DNA of 12,014 bases from contig NZ_QLJH01000056.1 of NCBI RefSeq assembly GCF_003951315.1, positions 1-12,014 on the forward strand, in the 5' to 3' direction. The DNA comes from Sphingomonas sp. S-NIH.Pt15_0812. GTDB lineage: Bacteria > Pseudomonadota > Alphaproteobacteria > Sphingomonadales > Sphingomonadaceae. Below the pieces are notes generated by a model, which was not told the origin of the DNA, searched no databases, and worked only from the letters and a program-made list of their open reading frames with translations. Below, piece by piece: positions 5,800-12,012 of this stretch (its first letter is position 1; each line of letters starts with the position of its first letter). The translations under genes and the position numbers were made by a program.

Positions 5800-6389
5800 G
5801 CCGCCGTCTCCAGCCGCACCGCCGCGTTCGTGAAATCCTCGGCAACGACTTGCTCGATCGGCCGGGCGATCCCGCGGGTCAGCCCCGTTGGCAGCTCGAC
5901 CGAAAACCCGCGCGCCACAAATCCTTCGATCGCCCAGCGCACGCAATAGTCGGCAGCGACGCCAATCACCGCCACCTTGCGCGCACCACGCCCGCTCAGC
6001 GACGCGAAGAAGGCGTCGCGGGCCACGGTCTCGCCCGTGGTGATGGCCTCGATCGCGACATCGGCCTCAGCCCACATGTCGAACACGCCTTTCTCGAGCC
6101 GAAAGACCGGAATCGCCGGATCGACGACACCGGAATCGAGGATATTCACCCACCCCGGCGTACCGTGCACACAGTGTAGGGGAAACTGTTCGGCCTCGGC
6201 GGAGGCGGGATAGGCCTCGGCCGAATGGGTGTCGAAGGTGAACAGCGCACCCGCCGTATCCGCCGGCCGGAGCGATGCCAGCCAGTGCTGCATTGGGGCA
6301 ATCAGCGCCTCGGCCCCGGCGACCGGCAGCGCGCCGTCCGCACACATGAAATCGGCCTGTGTGTCCACCACGACGACGAAGCGTTGCAT
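5796..6389 (-). CDS. pncA: Nicotinamidase
   Basis: A 197-residue isochorismatase-fold amidohydrolase that converts nicotinamide to nicotinate and ammonia in the cytoplasm. The catalytic triad is visible: Asp9 (VVVVDTQADFM), Lys100 (FRLEKGVFD) and Cys149 (GVAADYCVRWA). Metal ligands Asp53 and His55 (FTFDTHSAEAY) and His72 (FPLHCVHGTPGW) are also present, which separates it from other isochorismatase-like hydrolases. I chose the ATG at 6389 because AGGAGGT lies 6 nt upstream; a further upstream ATG lies within the operator region. The gene starts a leftward operon with the radical SAM gene and is divergent from the NrtR-type regulator gene, the common arrangement of NrtR-controlled NAD salvage. 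All key residues are intact. Confidence 0.92.
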   Translation of the reverse strand: MQRFVVVVDTQADFMCADGALPVAGAEALIAPMQHWLASLRPADTAGALFTFDTHSAEAYPASAEAEQFPLHCVHGTPGWVNILDSGVVDPAIPVFRLEKGVFDMWAEADVAIEAITTGETVARDAFFASLSGRGARKVAVIGVAADYCVRWAIEGFVARGFSVELPTGLTRGIARPIEQVVAEDFTNAAVRLETAA

Positions 6390-6395
6390 AGTCCT

Positions 6396-6402
6396 ACCTC
6401 CT
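6396..6402 (-). promoter_or_regulatory. Ribosome binding site of the nicotinamidase gene
   Basis: AGGAGGT on the minus strand, a near-ideal anti-16S match, 6 nt before the ATG at 6389. It decides this start over the ATG 39 nt further upstream. Confidence 0.85.
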
Positions 6403-6419
6403 GCGAGTCCGACTCGACA

Positions 6420-6460
6420 TATATCCATGTCAATTATAAGTAAGGTGCATTATGGATATA
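6420..6460. promoter_or_regulatory. Probable NrtR operator between divergent pncA and nrtR
   Basis: The 62-bp divergent region is AT-rich and contains a perfect 9-bp inverted repeat, TATATCCAT (6420-6428) and ATGGATATA (6452-6460), centres 32 bp apart (about three helical turns). A TATAAT at 6438-6433 on the minus strand is a plausible -10 box for pncA, with a weak -35 (TTATAT) 17 bp upstream at 6461-6456. The right arm overlaps the nrtR start codon. The arms therefore flank the predicted pncA promoter and cover the start of nrtR, as expected for a repressor of both. Assignment to NrtR is by position only. Confidence 0.55.
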
Positions 6461-7162
6461 AGCGGTGATAGACAGTTTCTCAGCGACTATGATCCGGCGG
6501 CATATGATCGCCCGTCGGTTACCGTCGATCTTGTGCTGCTCGGCATGCACCGTCGGCGGCTGTCGGCGTTGCTGGTGCAGCGCGTCCAGCCGCCGCAGAC
6601 GGGGTATTGGGCATTACCCGGCGGGTTCGTCGGGATCGACGAGAGCCTGGACGCTGCCGCCGCGCGGCTGCTTCGCGACAAGGTGGGCTTTGACAGCGCC
6701 CATCTCGAGCAGCTCTACAGCTTCGGTGCCGTCGATCGCGATCCGCGGATGCGCGTGATCGCCATTGCCTATCTGGCATTGCTCCGCGAGGATCAGATGC
6801 AGGCGGCCGTGCGTGCGGGCCGGGTCGCCATCGCGGCGCTCGAAGGCGAAACGGTGGCGGCGATCGGCGAGGACGAGGCGGCGCTGCCGTTGGCCTTCGA
6901 TCACCAGGCGATCCTGACACTCGCGCGTGACCGGCTTCGCGGCAAAATCGACTATTCGGACCTGGCCTTCGCATTTCTGCCTCCGCGCTTCACGCTGCGC
7001 GCGCTCCAGGACGTGCACGAGGCGGTCCTCGGCACATCGCTCAACAAACCCGCCTTTCGCCGCCGCATGCTCGATCGGGGCCGGCTGGTGGCGACCGGCC
7101 TGCGCGAGGACGAGGCGTCGCATCGCCCCGCCGAACTGTTCACTCTCGGCAGCGCCTGCTGA
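6452..7162 (+). CDS. nrtR: NrtR-type Nudix-related transcriptional regulator of NAD metabolism
   Basis: A 236-residue two-domain protein. Residues about 20-150 are a Nudix fold starting YDRPSVTVDLVLLG, with a Nudix box at 58-80 that keeps Gly58 and Glu64 but has RL in place of RE and DK in place of EE, so hydrolysis is unlikely. Residues about 160-236 form the winged-helix domain of NrtR, with FLPPRFTLRALQDVHEAVLG, NKPAFRRRML and a final ELFTLG. NrtR represses NAD salvage genes and is released by ADP-ribose or related NAD products. AAGG lies 6 nt before the ATG at 6452. It is divergent from pncA and followed 17 bp later by a broken pncB, the expected regulon members. Confidence 0.9.
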   Translation: MDISGDRQFLSDYDPAAYDRPSVTVDLVLLGMHRRRLSALLVQRVQPPQTGYWALPGGFVGIDESLDAAAARLLRDKVGFDSAHLEQLYSFGAVDRDPRMRVIAIAYLALLREDQMQAAVRAGRVAIAALEGETVAAIGEDEAALPLAFDHQAILTLARDRLRGKIDYSDLAFAFLPPRFTLRALQDVHEAVLGTSLNKPAFRRRMLDRGRLVATGLREDEASHRPAELFTLGSAC

Positions 7163-7179
7163 CCAGCCCGGAGCCATCG

Positions 7180-8030
7180 ATGGTCTATACCGATATCGCC
7201 ACGCGCACCTACAACCATGGCTAGCGGCTCGATCCGATCGTACGCAGTCTGCTCGACACCGATTTCTACAAGCTGTTGATGCTCCAACTGATCTGGCGGC
7301 TCCACCCCGACACCCAAGCGACCTTCGCGCTGATCAACCGCACCCGCTCGGTCCGCCTCGCTGACGTGATCGACGAAGGCAAACTGCGCGCGCAGCTCGA
7401 TCATGCGCGCACGCTGCGGCTGAGCAAGAAGGAACTGATCTGGCTTGCCGGCAACAGCTTCTATGGCAATGCGCGGATGTTCGACCCCGAATTCCTCGCC
7501 TGGCTGAAGGATTTTTCGGCTCCCTGAATATGAGCTGCGCGTCGTTGACGGCCAGTTCGAGCTGCAGTTCGCTGGGCCGTGGACGCACACCACGATGTGG
7601 GAGATTCCAGCGCTGTCGATCATCAATGAGCTGCGCGCCCGCGCGGCGAAGGCCGGCAAGGACCGCTTCGCACTCGACATTCTCTACGCCCGCGCCAAGG
7701 CCAGGATGTGGGACAAGGTCGAGCGGCTGCGCCGACTGCCTGATCTCGTGCTTTCGGACTTCGGTATGGACGTCGATTCGATCGAGGCAACCTATCGGCA
7801 TTTTCACGGCCGGGTGCGCACCAGCTTTGGCTGGGGCACCAACTTGACCAACGATTTCCGCGACTGCGATCCGGACGGCGGCACCGGACTGGCGCCGATC
7901 TCGCTGGTTTGCAAGGTCGTCAGCGCCAACGGTCGCCCCGCGGTCAAGCTCTCCGACAATCCTGCCAAGGCCACTGGCGAGCCGAAGGAGATCCAGCGCT
8001 ACCTTCGGGTTTTCGGCAACGCGGATCCGC
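7180..8030 (+). pseudogene. pncB: Nicotinate phosphoribosyltransferase, inactivated
   Basis: Intact relatives condense nicotinate with PRPP to nicotinate mononucleotide. The start ATG at 7180 has CGGAG about 6 nt upstream and lies 17 bp after nrtR. The family sequence is plain ([60 protein letters not shown]) but three lesions break it. First, TAG at 7222-7224 follows YNHG where relatives have Trp. Second, an extra T in the T5 run at 7512-7516 shifts frame between LKDF and LPEYELR. Third, at about 7754-7765 SDFG is joined directly to MDVDSIEATYRHF, removing roughly 130-140 codons that normally carry the phosphorylated active-site His and substrate pocket. The last codons are replaced near 8030 by an IS256-family stub. 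Confidence 0.92.
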
Positions 8031-8075
8031 GCTCTTTCCCACCAGCGCCTGCAGGTTCATCGTATCGTCGGTCAT
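8022..8075 (-). pseudogene. IS256-family transposase, first codons only
   Basis: On the minus strand the ATG at 8075 opens MTDDTMNLQALVGKSAD, the characteristic start of IS256-family transposases of alphaproteobacteria, preceded by GGAG about 7 nt upstream. After about 17-18 codons the similarity stops where the pncB remnant begins. All catalytic DDE residues are lost. Confidence 0.7.
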
Positions 8076-8200
8076 CGGGGTCTCCGTCGGTTGAGTGTCG
8101 TAACCCAAATCTATCCGAAGATCGCCGATGGCCACCCCTCAGCTACACCACCCTGCGGGGCGCAACCCGCCATCATGCTTCGCCGGTCACGAGTGATGCA
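8022..8200 (-). mobile_element. IS256-family insertion sequence, 5' end remnant
   Basis: The start of the transposase plus about 120 bp upstream, including a GGTGGTGTAGCTGA stretch on the minus strand that I associate with the leader of this IS family. The outer boundary is uncertain because I could not fix the terminal inverted repeat; an imperfect TGATGCAAAAATC / GATTTCGTATCA pair near 8194-8221 is the best candidate. The rest of the element is deleted. Confidence 0.5.
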
Positions 8201-8509
8201 AAAATCACGGATTTCGTATCAGGCCAAGAACGGCAGGAAGCTGAGGGCTTCGGCGATGCAAAAGGCTGATGCACCTGAGATGCCGGTCCATTGGTCAGTT
8301 TTCGAGGGTATGCCTCCAAAGCGGAAGGTCCGCTTTCCTCTCAAACTCGGACTCCCGCATCAGTCTGTTTCGGAACAGGGTACAGCTGGCGCATGCATTG
8401 CACGTCGAGCGATGGTCAGGAGCAGGCCGGCATGGCGCGACGGAAGGCACCTCCCGCCACCACGACTGCCTCCTCACAGCGCGCCGAACCGACGCCCTGG
8501 ATCACGATT
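8201..8509. other. Region without a recognisable gene
   Basis: A plus-strand frame is open across this stretch, but its translation is compositionally odd and resembles no family I know, so I do not call it a gene. A short hairpin (AAAGCGGA / TCCGCTTT at 8318-8336, 3-nt loop) is the only structure. The stretch is probably debris left by the deletion that removed the insertion sequence. Confidence 0.45.
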
Positions 8510-9166
8510 TCAAGGCTGGGCTGTCCTGGAGAAACATAGGCTCACCGCCCACATCCAGTCGGCGCCTACAGATGCACAGTCCGGTCGCGTCGACGCGGCT
8601 AATCTCGCGACTTCAGTAGCGAAATTCACTTTGGCCTGATCGCGGCCGCCACATTGGGCCCAGCTGCCGCTGCCCAGCCCGGACCGATCGGCGGTGCCAA
8701 AGCGCAGAACCCAGCCATGACAGACGGGCGGCACCGGCGGCTCCGGATCATCCGCCTTTGGCGGATCCCAGGGGACATAGGCCTCCGGCTTGAACAAGTT
8801 GCCCTGTAACTTCGTCAGACGCTTCCAGGCGCCTGACGGCAGCATGGCCGGGGGCGTGACGCCGGTCCGGTCGATCACGCGCAGTGTCACGGAACCGTTG
8901 GCCAGACGTTCGATCTCGACACCGGTCACCGGCATCATCCATGGTCCTGTGAACAGGACCCGCTTGACCATGCGATGCTCGCGGGCGACCGCATCGAGAG
9001 GCTGAAACCCGGCCTGGACGAACAGTTTTTGCTCAAACCGGACCTGGTACTTCTGATTGCGGAGGAAATCGGCACGTTGCTCGGCCGAGCCCTTGGGCGG
9101 ATAGTCATCCACCTGGGGGGCAGCAAGCGATGCCAGCAGCATCGGCAGGACGACGAACTTCGACAT
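8510..9166 (-). CDS. Predicted exported protein of unknown function
   Basis: A 218-residue protein beginning MSKFVVLPMLLASLAAP, a short signal peptide with likely cleavage near residue 16. The mature part has no family I recognise: a charged segment (residues 25-70), a beta-rich middle with VTGVEIERLANGSVTLRVIDR, a proline-rich linker at about 133-148, and four cysteines (149, 172, 197, 211) that could form two disulfides in the periplasm. The ATG at 9166 has only a weak purine stretch upstream. The final 25 residues look less protein-like and the gene ends next to the debris region, so the natural C-terminus may have been replaced. It lies 106 bp after the membrane-protein gene on the same strand and may share its transcript. 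Confidence 0.65.
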   Translation of the reverse strand: MSKFVVLPMLLASLAAPQVDDYPPKGSAEQRADFLRNQKYQVRFEQKLFVQAGFQPLDAVAREHRMVKRVLFTGPWMMPVTGVEIERLANGSVTLRVIDRTGVTPPAMLPSGAWKRLTKLQGNLFKPEAYVPWDPPKADDPEPPVPPVCHGWVLRFGTADRSGLGSGSWAQCGGRDQAKVNFATEVARLAASTRPDCASVGADWMWAVSLCFSRTAQP

Positions 9167-9272
9167 TGTAATCCCGTCCGATGGTTATCCGAGCTTTTTC
9201 ATTGGCTTGCCCGAAAACGCAGCGCATTGGCAACATGGTTGTCCTGATGGTGGAGATCTTGGATGCCGATGA

Positions 9273-9858
9273 TCAATGCCGGCGGAGGCGCCATTTTCGG
9301 ATCGCTTGCACTCCGGCAAGAAGCACCGGCACAGCACCAACAACCGGCCACGCCATCTCCCAGCCATGGGGGACATCAACCTTCGTCGCCATGTCCCAGG
9401 CGAAACCGACGCCCATCAGCGCGAAGAGCGCCAGTTGACCGTAGGTGATCTTGGAGAGGGCAAGCGCACGCGCGTCGTCCTTGCTCAAGGCCGCGCCTTC
9501 CGGCGCTCGGCGTTCCAGCGCGCGCGATGGAGCACCCCATATCCGGTAAAATGCCACCAGGAACAGCGAAAGGATCGCGATGATACCGCCCCAAATCGCG
9601 ATCTGCCCGGCGAAGCTATCGATATCCGGAATGCGCCAGACGGTCAGCAGGCTTAGGCCGACCATCGCCAGGATGATCGACCAAATGGCATAGCGGGCGC
9701 GTTTGTTGAATGCCGCTATGAAGTCGTCTCTTTCCAGCTCGCTGACGCGTACGGGCACACCTGTCTGATTTTTTGCGATAGATAAAGCTGTGCCCGTCGG
9801 TCGAGAACTGATCGGCGAAGGATTGCCGCATTTGGTCGAAATGAGCGTTTCCGAACAT
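9273..9858 (-). pseudogene. Four-helix membrane protein of unknown function with an apparent frameshift
   Basis: Two overlapping frames join into one plausible protein. The first starts MFGNAHFDQMRQSFADQF at 9858 and runs to FIYRK; the second continues NQTGVPVRVSELERDDF and gives the rest. The switch falls at a run of six A on the minus strand (T6 at 9769-9774): removing one A restores a single frame of about 194 residues. The C-terminal part has four hydrophobic segments (YAIWSIILAMVGLSLLTVW, IAIWGGIIAILSLFLVAF, YGQLALFALMGVGFAW, WPVVGAVPVLLAGVQAI) and a basic end, so it is an inner-membrane protein. I know no function for it. The lesion could be a real mutation, slippage on the A-run, or a base-call error. 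A longer in-frame extension of the second frame upstream looks like non-protein sequence. Confidence 0.6.
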
Positions 9859-9985
9859 CCTGAAAGTCTAGCCATGCGTCGGCCACATGCAATGCCGGCG
9901 CGCCGCGCAGAGCGGGCATCCGTTCGCTTGCTTCGATCGAGACATCGCGTCTGGTCCACATGGTGGCGGTCGACGGGGCAGGGGG

Positions 9986-10249
9986 TTAGGGGGCCGCGTC
10001 GCGCAGCGCCTGGTTGATGCGGGTCTGCCAACCGGCTCCCGTGGCGCGGAACCGTTCCAGGACGTCATTGTCGATGCGCAGCGACACCAGCGTCTTGTCC
10101 GATCCGGCGGGGCGGCCGCGTCGCTTGCCAAAGGCCGCCAGCACTTCGGGTGGGAGCAGGTCGGCGGCCGGCCTGGCGCGGGCGAAGTCCGCATCCGTCC
10201 ATTCGGGATTGTCGTCGTCGAAGACGACCGGGGGCTTGTCAGAGACCAT
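9986..10249 (-). CDS. brnA: BrnA-type antitoxin
   Basis: An 87-residue protein whose C-terminal half, GRPAGSDKTLVSLRIDNDVL followed by ERFRATGAGWQTRINQAL, is the ribbon-helix-helix-like DNA-binding domain of BrnA antitoxins (partner of BrnT). The acidic N-terminal half (DDDNPEWTDADF) would wrap and neutralise the toxin. The ATG at 10249 overlaps the end of the toxin gene by 11 bp, with AAGGAG 11 nt upstream, giving the toxin-first order typical of brnTA. BrnA usually represses its own operon, and the inverted repeat upstream of the toxin is the likely target. The gene looks intact. Confidence 0.88.
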   Translation of the reverse strand: MVSDKPPVVFDDDNPEWTDADFARARPAADLLPPEVLAAFGKRRGRPAGSDKTLVSLRIDNDVLERFRATGAGWQTRINQALRDAAP

Positions 10250-10502
10250 GGCGGCGCATCTCCTTCTCATGAGCGCGGCGGTAGCTGATCGCGCGGATCT
10301 CGTTCGACCGGACGGCGAAGACCAGGCACCGTGCCTGACCATCCACCCGGCCGAACGCACGGAAGCGGGCTTCGCCATAGTCGTAGCGATCGTCCGCGAC
10401 GACCAGGGCATTGGCGAGATCGAACCCGGCGGCGTCCGCTAGCGACAGGCCATGCTTGGCGATGTTCGCGGCGTCCTTGGCGGGGTCGAAGGTCACTTCC
10501 AT
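10239..10502 (-). CDS. brnT: BrnT-type toxin (ribonuclease family)
   Basis: An 87-residue toxin of the BrnT family, a RelE-like fold ribonuclease that arrests translation. The N-terminal FDPAKDAANIAKHGLSLADA is the family signature, and the C-terminal AVRSNEIRAISYRRAHEKE carries the conserved Arg/His-containing strand and helix. I chose the ATG at 10502 because it gives the standard N-terminus; an ATG 36 nt upstream lies inside the operator repeat. The ribosome site is weak. It is followed by brnA with an 11-bp overlap. No inactivating lesion is visible, so the pair is probably functional as a stabilising or stress module. Confidence 0.88.
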   Translation of the reverse strand: MEVTFDPAKDAANIAKHGLSLADAAGFDLANALVVADDRYDYGEARFRAFGRVDGQARCLVFAVRSNEIRAISYRRAHEKEMRRHGL

Positions 10503-10511
10503 GGGCTTTTG

Positions 10512-10554
10512 CGTAGCTACGAAAATGGGCGCTTGCAACAGATTTCGTAGCTAT
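10512..10554. promoter_or_regulatory. Inverted repeat upstream of brnTA, probable BrnA operator
   Basis: TAGCTACGAAA (10514-10524) and TTTCGTAGCTA (10543-10553) form a perfect 11-bp inverted repeat with an 18-bp spacer. The inner arm also contains a 10-bp palindrome CGTAGCTACG (10512-10521), and the outer arm a near copy. It begins 10 bp upstream of the toxin start, where autoregulation by BrnA would act. A TTGCAA at 10533-10538 may be a -35 box. Confidence 0.6.
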
Positions 10555-10667
10555 AGAAAAGGCCCGGCTCGAGTGACCGGGATGGAGGGGCAAGCTACCC
10601 AATATCGAGTATGTACACGCATGGGTCTTGGGACGCAGTATTCATGCCTCCCATAGGGGAACAGGTC

Positions 10668-11219
10668 ATGAAAAGCACGGCACTTGCGGTTACGCTAGCC
10701 CTTTCATTAAGTGGATGCGCCAGCACGATCGAAGCATGGAAGGGCCGACCCTGGGGCTCGCATAACTTCCGGGCACAAAAGATCTATGTCGGCTCCGCGG
10801 ATCGACGCATCTCGATCACGGGCGAGAGGGATGGCAGCGTCATCATTTGCCCGGAGCTATCACCTGAAGTCGCTGTATCTCGTAGCGCACAATCGACGCC
10901 GTCCTTATCGATCAAGGAAGCGCAGACGCTTTCATTCGCCGACGCGGTCACCGCTTTGCAAATGAAGGGGCATGAACTGGACGCGTCATCGCAAAAATAT
11001 GCTATGCTTCACTGGACGCTTTGCACCGCGTACCTGAACTCTACGATCGATAAGCCGACCTATCAACGGGAGCTCCTCGCGCTGGTGGCCGATGGAAGAA
11101 CGGCGATGCTGTCGCAGGCGACCGCTGCGAAGGATGTCGGCATGGCGTCAGCAAAAGCCGGTGCGGCGGCCGTCCCGGCTGCGGCTCCGGCTGCGGCCGT
11201 TCCAGCTGTGGGCAAGTGA
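10668..11219 (+). CDS. Predicted lipoprotein of unknown function
   Basis: A 183-residue protein with a lipoprotein signal: MKSTALAVTLALSLSGCAS has a lipobox LSGC with Cys17 as the lipidated residue. Alanine at +2 favours transport to the outer membrane by Lol. The mature part is of mixed polarity, including a central segment with SFADAVTALQMKGHELDASS and an AMLHWTLCTAYLNSTIDKPTY helix, and ends in an Ala/Pro-rich tail (VPAAAPAAAVPAV). No domain is recognised. I chose the ATG at 10668, which gives the signal sequence directly; the reading frame extends 57 nt further upstream without a plausible leader. Its last codon overlaps the next gene by 4 bp, so the two are coupled. It is divergent from brnTA. 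Confidence 0.8.
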   Translation: MKSTALAVTLALSLSGCASTIEAWKGRPWGSHNFRAQKIYVGSADRRISITGERDGSVIICPELSPEVAVSRSAQSTPSLSIKEAQTLSFADAVTALQMKGHELDASSQKYAMLHWTLCTAYLNSTIDKPTYQRELLALVADGRTAMLSQATAAKDVGMASAKAGAAAVPAAAPAAAVPAVGK

Positions 11220-11752
11220 CCGTGGTTTCGTCTCCGCGATTTGCTCGCACCATCCTTTTGCTGACCGCGATCTGCGCCGGATCGGGGCTGCTTGCCGCCC
11301 GACAGCCGAAAGTTTCCTCGCATTCGGATGCCGAGCAACTGGGGGTGAGCCAGGCGCAGGCGGAGATGCGCGACTTCGCTAACACGGCGCTCGCCGCTGC
11401 GGCAGAGAGCAAGCGTTCCTTCCCCGCTTATGCCAAATGGAACCGGGCCATCGCAGCTGCGGTGGCAGACGGCATGTCACCGAGCCGTCTGTCGCGAGTA
11501 GATGATCCCTTGCGGCGGCTGGAGCCCGAGCCAGAACGATTATCCGCCGTCTCGAAAGCGGCTGAGTCCGAGCTTGCTGCGTTTCTGCCGCCCACGCCTC
11601 CCGGGAAAGATCTTGCTAAGATCAGCGCTTTCAAGAAGCGCACGCGGCCGACGTCGCTGACCATCAACCTCTTAACGCGTTTTGCGGGTCAACCAGCATT
11701 GGTCCGGTCCGCCGCCGGCCGGGCTGTCGCGACCTACAAGCTGCCGGGGTAG
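11216..11752 (+). CDS. Predicted exported protein of unknown function, coupled to the lipoprotein
   Basis: A 178-residue protein starting at a GTG that overlaps the lipoprotein stop by 4 bp (GTGA), a sign of translational coupling; a second in-frame GTG lies 6 nt downstream. The N-terminus (RFARTILLLTAICAGSGLLAA) is a signal peptide or membrane anchor. The mature part is helical and Ala-rich (DFANTALAAAAESKRSFPAYAKW), with a charged proline segment (DDPLRRLEPEPERLS) and a basic C-terminal stretch (FKKRTRPTSL). No domain is recognised. It and the lipoprotein probably act together at the cell envelope (inference from coupling only). Confidence 0.72.
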   Translation: MTVVSSPRFARTILLLTAICAGSGLLAARQPKVSSHSDAEQLGVSQAQAEMRDFANTALAAAAESKRSFPAYAKWNRAIAAAVADGMSPSRLSRVDDPLRRLEPEPERLSAVSKAAESELAAFLPPTPPGKDLAKISAFKKRTRPTSLTINLLTRFAGQPALVRSAAGRAVATYKLPG

Positions 11753-11782
11753 CGAAGTCCGGATCGCTGGGCCCGGACCGAA

Positions 11783-11898
11783 CATGGTCTAGATTTCTCC
11801 TATCCCGAATCCCGCGCTTTCCCCCCCGCCTCGCCCGCCCGCTTTTTATGTCGCTTTCGGTGCAGCGCACGCATCGCAGGAAGCCGGCCTAGACCATG
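11783..11898. repeat. 10-bp inverted repeats flanking a 96-bp segment
   Basis: CATGGTCTAG at 11783-11792 and CTAGACCATG at 11889-11898 are perfect inverted copies. The right copy lies just beyond the stop of the IS630-family transposase gene, so it may be near that element's terminal repeat, with the left copy a second end or a small non-autonomous derivative. No gene lies between. Both copies contain the TA dinucleotide that IS630 elements target. Confidence 0.4.
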
Positions 11899-11904
11899 AT
11901 GACA

Positions 11905-12012
11905 TCAGGCTGACGCATATCCGGAGTTGCGCAGATAGTTGCGGCACTCGTCTGGTGAGAAGGCATTGAGGAGCGATCCGACACGGCGCCATGTTGCTTC
12001 ATGGGATCGCTC
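11905..12012 (-). CDS. IS630-family transposase, C-terminal end (partial)
   Basis: The minus strand from the window edge reads as 35 codons: ATWRRVGSLLNAFSPDECRN then YLRNSGYASA and a stop. This is the conserved C-terminus of IS630-type DDE transposases common in sphingomonads and rhizobia. The catalytic domain lies outside the window, so I cannot say whether the element is intact. The element would end a short distance beyond the stop, in the direction of the inverted repeat at 11889-11898. Confidence 0.75.
   Translation of the reverse strand, partial: ERSHEATWRRVGSLLNAFSPDECRNYLRNSGYASA

Noticed and set aside
5800..5946. Upstream in-frame extension of the radical SAM gene
   Set aside because: This stretch is the alternate frame of the nicotinamidase C-terminus; the GTG at 5799 has a ribosome site and gives the usual radical SAM N-terminus.
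6614..7177. Minus-strand frame of 187 codons antisense to nrtR
   Set aside because: nrtR has full family motifs on the other strand; the antisense frame has none.
2296..8216. CACGGATTTC occurs just after tRNA-Gly and again near 8207
   Set aside because: A 10-base match is expected by chance several times in 12 kb and it does not extend into the tRNA 3' end, so it is not evidence for an attachment site pair.
8091..8639. Plus-strand frame of 182 codons in the debris region
   Set aside because: No family resemblance, odd composition, overlaps the IS256 leader and the end of the exported-protein gene.
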